A stretch of DNA of 64,000 nucleotides from Actinophytocola xanthii (lineage in GTDB: Bacteria; Actinomycetota; Actinomycetes; Mycobacteriales; Pseudonocardiaceae), in contig NZ_MSIE01000037.1 of assembly GCF_001921205.1 (NCBI RefSeq), positions 1 to 64,000 on the forward strand, written 5' to 3'. Shown here piece by piece: positions 61,031-64,000 of this stretch. The notes below the pieces were generated by a model. That model saw only the letters and a program-made list of their open reading frames with translations. It made no database searches and was not told the DNA's origin. Position 1 is the first letter of the stretch, and each line of letters opens with the position of its first letter. The position numbers and the translations under genes are program-made.

Positions 61031-61390
61031 ATGTCCGTACCGACCCTGTCGTCGGTGGTCCTCGACTGTCCGGACCCCAAGGCGCTGGCTGACTTCTACG
61101 CCCGACTCCTCGACCTGCCGCCGGACGCGGAGGCGGAGCCGGGGGCCGAGTGGGCCACGCTGAAGACGCCGAACGGCATCAGCGTGGAGTTCCAGCGCGC
61201 CGACGACTACAGCCCGCCGACCTGGCCCGACCCCGAGCGCCAGCAGATGTTCCACCTCGACCTGCACGTCGAGGACATGGACGCGGCGCACGAACGGGCC
61301 GTCGACCTCGGTGCCAAGCACCTCGACACCCAGCGGACCTTCCGCGTCTTCGCCGACCCGGCAGGACACCCGTTCTGCCTCTGCGGCTAG
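61031..61390 (+). CDS. VOC/glyoxalase-fold protein
   Basis: 119 residues. SSVVLDCPDPKALADFYARLLD and RVFADPAGHPFCLCG are the paired glyoxalase-fold boundaries; MFHLDLHVEDMDAAHERAVDLGA is the mid-strand. ATG 61031 follows AAGGGAG. Antibiotic-binding or isomerase roles occur in the family; nothing specific can be read. Confidence 0.88.
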   Translation: MSVPTLSSVVLDCPDPKALADFYARLLDLPPDAEAEPGAEWATLKTPNGISVEFQRADDYSPPTWPDPERQQMFHLDLHVEDMDAAHERAVDLGAKHLDTQRTFRVFADPAGHPFCLCG

Positions 61391-61410
61391 AAAAACCGCA
61401 GCTCAGAGGG

Positions 61411-61455
61411 CAATACACAGTGTGTATAGACTTGATCTATACACACTGTGTATTG
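61411..61455. promoter_or_regulatory. 45-bp perfect palindrome, probable PadR operator
   Basis: CAATACACAGTGTGTATAGA and its exact complement TCTATACACACTGTGTATTG are separated by CTTGA. Each arm holds ATACACAGTGTGTAT, itself nearly symmetric, so it offers two PadR-dimer sites 26 bp apart, ending 8 bp before the PadR start codon. Strong sign of autorepression of the padR-ABC operon. Confidence 0.85.
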
Positions 61456-61463
61456 TCCTCGCC

Positions 61464-61988
61464 ATGTCAATCGGCCACACGTTGCTGGGGTTGCTCGAAC
61501 ACGGCCCCCGGCACGGATACGACCTCAAACGCGCCTACGACGAGCACTTCGGCCAGGACCGCCCGCTGCACTACGGGCAGGTCTACTCGACGCTGTCCCG
61601 GCTGCTCAAGCACGGCCTGGTCACCGAGGACGGCATCGAGCAGGGCGGCGGGCCGGACCGCAAGCGGTACGCGGTGACCGCCGAGGGCGTGACCGACGTG
61701 GAGCGCTGGCTCGCCACGCCGGAGAAGCCCGAGCTGTACCTGCAGAGCACGCTCTACACGAAGGTCGTCATCGCCCTGCTGTCCGGCCGCGCCGCCGAGG
61801 AGGTGCTCGACGGCCAGCGTGCGGCGCACCTCAACGCGATGCGCGAGCTCACCGTGCGCAAGCGGGCCGGCGACCTCACCGACCAGCTCATCTGCGACCA
61901 CGCCCTGTTCCACCTCGAGGCCGACCTGCGCTGGCTGGAGCTCACCGCGGCGCGCCTCGCCGACCTGGAGAGGCGGGTGCGGGGATGA
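61464..61988 (+). CDS. PadR-family transcriptional regulator
   Basis: 174 residues. N-terminal winged helix (LLGLLEHGPRHGYDLKRAYDEHF; HYGQVYSTLSRLLKHGLVTEDG; YAVTAEGVTDVERWL) and a C-terminal helical dimerisation domain with Vir_act_alpha_C-like features. Coupled to the ABC ATPase by ATGA. Such regulators sense drugs or peptides and repress the linked transporter. Confidence 0.92.
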   Translation: MSIGHTLLGLLEHGPRHGYDLKRAYDEHFGQDRPLHYGQVYSTLSRLLKHGLVTEDGIEQGGGPDRKRYAVTAEGVTDVERWLATPEKPELYLQSTLYTKVVIALLSGRAAEEVLDGQRAAHLNAMRELTVRKRAGDLTDQLICDHALFHLEADLRWLELTAARLADLERRVRG

Positions 61989-62662
61989 GCGAGCCCCTCC
62001 TGCGAGCCGAGGCCCTGGTCAAGTCGTTCGGTCGGACCAAGGCGCTGGACGGCGCGGGCATGGGCGTGCGGGCCGGCGAGATCGTGGCCGTGATGGGCCC
62101 GTCCGGCTCCGGCAAGTCCACGCTGCTGCACTGCCTCGCCGGCATCATCACCCCGGACTCCGGCACGGTCACCTACGGCGGCCAGGACATCGCGACCATG
62201 TCCGACACCGCGCGCAGCGCCCTGCGCCGGACGGAGTTCGGGTTCGTGTTCCAGTTCGGTCAGCTCGTGCCCGAGCTGACCTGTGTGGAGAACGTCGCCC
62301 TGCCGCTGCGGCTCGGGGGCCGCAGGCGGCGCGAGGCCGAGGCGCTTGCCCGCGACTGGCTCGCCCGGCTGGAGGTCGGCGACGTCGCGAGCAACCGCCC
62401 GGGGGAGGTGTCCGGTGGCCAGGGGCAGCGGGTCGCGGTGGCCCGCGCCCTGGTCACCGGGCCAAAGGTGATCTTCGCGGACGAGCCGACCGGGGCACTG
62501 GACTCGTTCAACGGCGAGCACGTGATGCGGCTGCTGACCGAGGCCTCCCGGGAGACCGACGCCGCGGTCATCCTCGTGACGCACGAGCCGAGGGTCGCCG
62601 CCTACTCCGACCGCGAGGTCGTCGTCCGCGACGGGCACACCAGGGCGGTGGAGTTCGCATGA
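61985..62662 (+). CDS. ABC transporter ATP-binding protein (LolD/MacB type)
   Basis: 225 residues. GPSGSGKST (Walker A), VSGGQGQRVAVARAL (signature), KVIFADEPTGALDS (Walker B, with EPTGALD typical of the MacB/FtsX-permease partner class) and VTHEPRVA (switch His). Works with the permease that follows, again ATGA-coupled. Probable exporter of a cell-envelope-acting compound, given the PadR control. Confidence 0.93.
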   Translation: MSEPLLRAEALVKSFGRTKALDGAGMGVRAGEIVAVMGPSGSGKSTLLHCLAGIITPDSGTVTYGGQDIATMSDTARSALRRTEFGFVFQFGQLVPELTCVENVALPLRLGGRRRREAEALARDWLARLEVGDVASNRPGEVSGGQGQRVAVARALVTGPKVIFADEPTGALDSFNGEHVMRLLTEASRETDAAVILVTHEPRVAAYSDREVVVRDGHTRAVEFA

Positions 62663-64000
62663 GGGGGTGGACGAGCGACCTCATCCTGGGGATGCGGCTG
62701 GCAGTCGGGGGCGGCCGCAGCTCCGTGACGAGGTTCGTGCTCAGCACCGTCGGCGTCGGCGTCGCTGTGGTCGTGCTGCTGGTCGGCGCGTCCGTCGGCA
62801 CGATCGTGACCCAGCAGGACCAGCGGGACGATGCCGACACGGTCAGGTCGACCGAACCGGTCGACGGGGTGGACCCGCTGTACGTGGCGCGGTCGATCAG
62901 CCAGTTCCAGGGCGAGTCGATCGAGTTGGCCTTCGTCCACGCGCAGGGGGAGAACCCGCCGCTGCCCCCCGGCATCGACGAGGTGCCGGCGCCGGGCGAG
63001 ATGGTGGCCTCGCAGGCCCTCGTCGGCCTGCTCGGCTCGCCCGACGGTGACCTCCTCCGCCCGCGGTTGCCCCAGGAACTGGTCGGAACCATCGGCCGGG
63101 AGATGGTGCCCGAGCCCGGGGACCTCATCGCCTACGTCGGTGCGGACGCGGAGCTCATCGGGGCCCCGGAAGCGGAGCGGGTCTACGAGTTCGGAGCGCA
63201 GTACGAGTCGAGTCCACCGGCGGTCGAGGCGATGCTGCTCGTCAACCTGGGTGCCGTGATCCTGCTCGTACCGGTGTTCATCTTCGTCGCCTCGGCCAGT
63301 CGCATCGCCGGAGCCGAGCGTGACCGGCGCCTGTCGGCACTGCGCCTGGTGGGTGTCGGAGCGGCGCAGGTCCGGCGGATCGCCGCGGCGGAGACGGCGA
63401 TCAGCGCGTTCGCCGGGCTCGTGGTCGGCAGCGCGGCCTTCCTCGTCCTGCGGGCGTTCGCCGAGGACATCGAGCTGCTCGGGCTGCGGGTGTACCGCGA
63501 GGACGTCGTGCCGAACCCGGTATTGGTGCTGGTGATCGTGGTGGCCATCCCGGCGCTGGCGGTGCTCACCGCGCTGGTCGCACTGCGCCGAACCATCATC
63601 GAGCCGCTCGGTGTGGTCCGGCGGGTCAAACCGGTGCGCCGCCAGGTGTGGTGGCGGCTCCTGCTGGTGGCTGCCGGGGTGGCGCTCCTGCTCACCGGTG
63701 GCGGCGGGTCACGCGGCTCGGACCAGTGGGCGATCGCCCTGTCGGCCGGGACGGCGCTGCTGCTGATCGGCGTGCCGGTGCTGCTCCCCTGGCTGGTGGA
63801 GGGGATCGCCGGCCGGATCTCGGGCGGGCCCTCGTCCTGGCAGCTCGCGGTCCGGCGGCTCCAGCTGGACAGCGGCACCTCGGCCAGGGTGGTCGGCGGC
63901 GTCGTGGTCGTCCTGGCCGGCGCGATCGCGTTGCAGACGACCCTGACCTCGGTCGAGGACGACATGGGCATCACGGCCGCCGCGGCCGGGCAGCCGCCGG
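62659..64000 (+). CDS. FtsX-like ABC permease (partial, runs off the window)
   Basis: 447 codons are visible and the frame is open at the end. First helix LSTVGVGVAVVVLLVGASVGTIV is followed by a ~150-residue extracytoplasmic domain, then helices at ~195-220, ~250-275 and ~300-325 (VEAMLLVNLGAVILLVPVFIFVASASRI; LVLVIVVAIPALAVLTALVAL) and further ones later: the FtsX/MacB-type fold doubled. Start ATG 62659 overlaps the ATPase stop. Confidence 0.9.
   Translation, partial: MRGWTSDLILGMRLAVGGGRSSVTRFVLSTVGVGVAVVVLLVGASVGTIVTQQDQRDDADTVRSTEPVDGVDPLYVARSISQFQGESIELAFVHAQGENPPLPPGIDEVPAPGEMVASQALVGLLGSPDGDLLRPRLPQELVGTIGREMVPEPGDLIAYVGADAELIGAPEAERVYEFGAQYESSPPAVEAMLLVNLGAVILLVPVFIFVASASRIAGAERDRRLSALRLVGVGAAQVRRIAAAETAISAFAGLVVGSAAFLVLRAFAEDIELLGLRVYREDVVPNPVLVLVIVVAIPALAVLTALVALRRTIIEPLGVVRRVKPVRRQVWWRLLLVAAGVALLLTGGGGSRGSDQWAIALSAGTALLLIGVPVLLPWLVEGIAGRISGGPSSWQLAVRRLQLDSGTSARVVGGVVVVLAGAIALQTTLTSVEDDMGITAAAAGQPP

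Noticed and set aside
1-64000. CRISPR arrays, IS elements, prophage genes
   Set aside because: No regular repeat-spacer series, transposase, integrase or terminal repeats were seen.

Overview
The window is high-GC actinobacterial DNA (roughly 70% G+C, very high third-position GC, many GTG starts, ATGA/GTGA-coupled genes). A PPE-like C-terminus, type VII secretion (T7SS) substrates with YxxxD motifs, a DUF3558-type lipoprotein and an L,D-transpeptidase point to a mycolate-free relative of mycobacteria such as the Pseudonocardiaceae; the family is inference. No phage, IS element or CRISPR array was seen.

Layout. 1-1916 is the end of a T7SS substrate operon (PPE-like fragment, EspC-like protein, helical protein, unknown protein). 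1921-7118 holds two AraC regulators, an L,D-transpeptidase lipoprotein with a perfect CRP-type site upstream, a cold-shock protein with a strong terminator, a metal chaperone, small unknown proteins and tRNA-Glu. 7207-10834 is a penicillin-binding-type serine hydrolase followed by a four-gene T7SS/lipoprotein operon. 11100-11577 carries tRNA-Asp, tRNA-Phe and a decayed copy of the tRNA-Phe 3' end.

12078-52068 is a large surface/exopolysaccharide locus with two arms. The left arm (12078-24645, plus strand) is one tightly coupled operon: initiating sugar phosphotransferase, C-methyltransferase, cytidylyltransferase-like protein, PIG-L deacetylase, epimerase, DUF4910 protein, flippase, glycosyltransferase, pyruvyltransferase, 3,5-epimerase, aminotransferase and methyltransferase. 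The right arm (50415-32444, minus strand) contains a GDP-mannose dehydrogenase-like enzyme, glycosyltransferases, two Wzz-like proteins, AsnB, a fused dehydrogenase/oxidoreductase, a heparinase-like lyase, a beta-helix protein, a methyltransferase and a Wzy-like protein. A UDP-glucose dehydrogenase diverges from it. The right arm looks like synthesis, amidation and trimming of a uronic-acid polymer.

Between the arms, at 25421-33556, sits a lasso-peptide gene set: RRE protein B1, Cys protease B2, an HPr-kinase-like enzyme, a cyclase without its usual N-terminal domain, a 44-residue precursor at 30315-30449 (minus strand), an ABC exporter and a nucleotidyltransferase. The precursor matches the leader rule YxxPxLxxxGxxxxxT exactly and predicts a 23-residue core with an Ala1-Asp9 ring and a C-terminal Ser. 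The kinase and nucleotidyltransferase suggest that this Ser is phosphorylated and perhaps glycosylated. The set is interrupted by an unrelated VOC/DinB/WYL block, and its nucleotidyltransferase gene overlaps the last glycosyltransferase gene of the polysaccharide operon.

52065-64000 is mostly housekeeping and regulation: sigma factor, secreted Pro-rich protein, divergent MocR/YczE pair, Clp-N protein with an HTH partner and twin palindromic operators, phosphatase-like protein, DapC aminotransferase, DUF445 protein, CGNR protein, VOC protein, and a PadR/ABC transporter operon behind a 45-bp palindrome. The last permease runs off the end.
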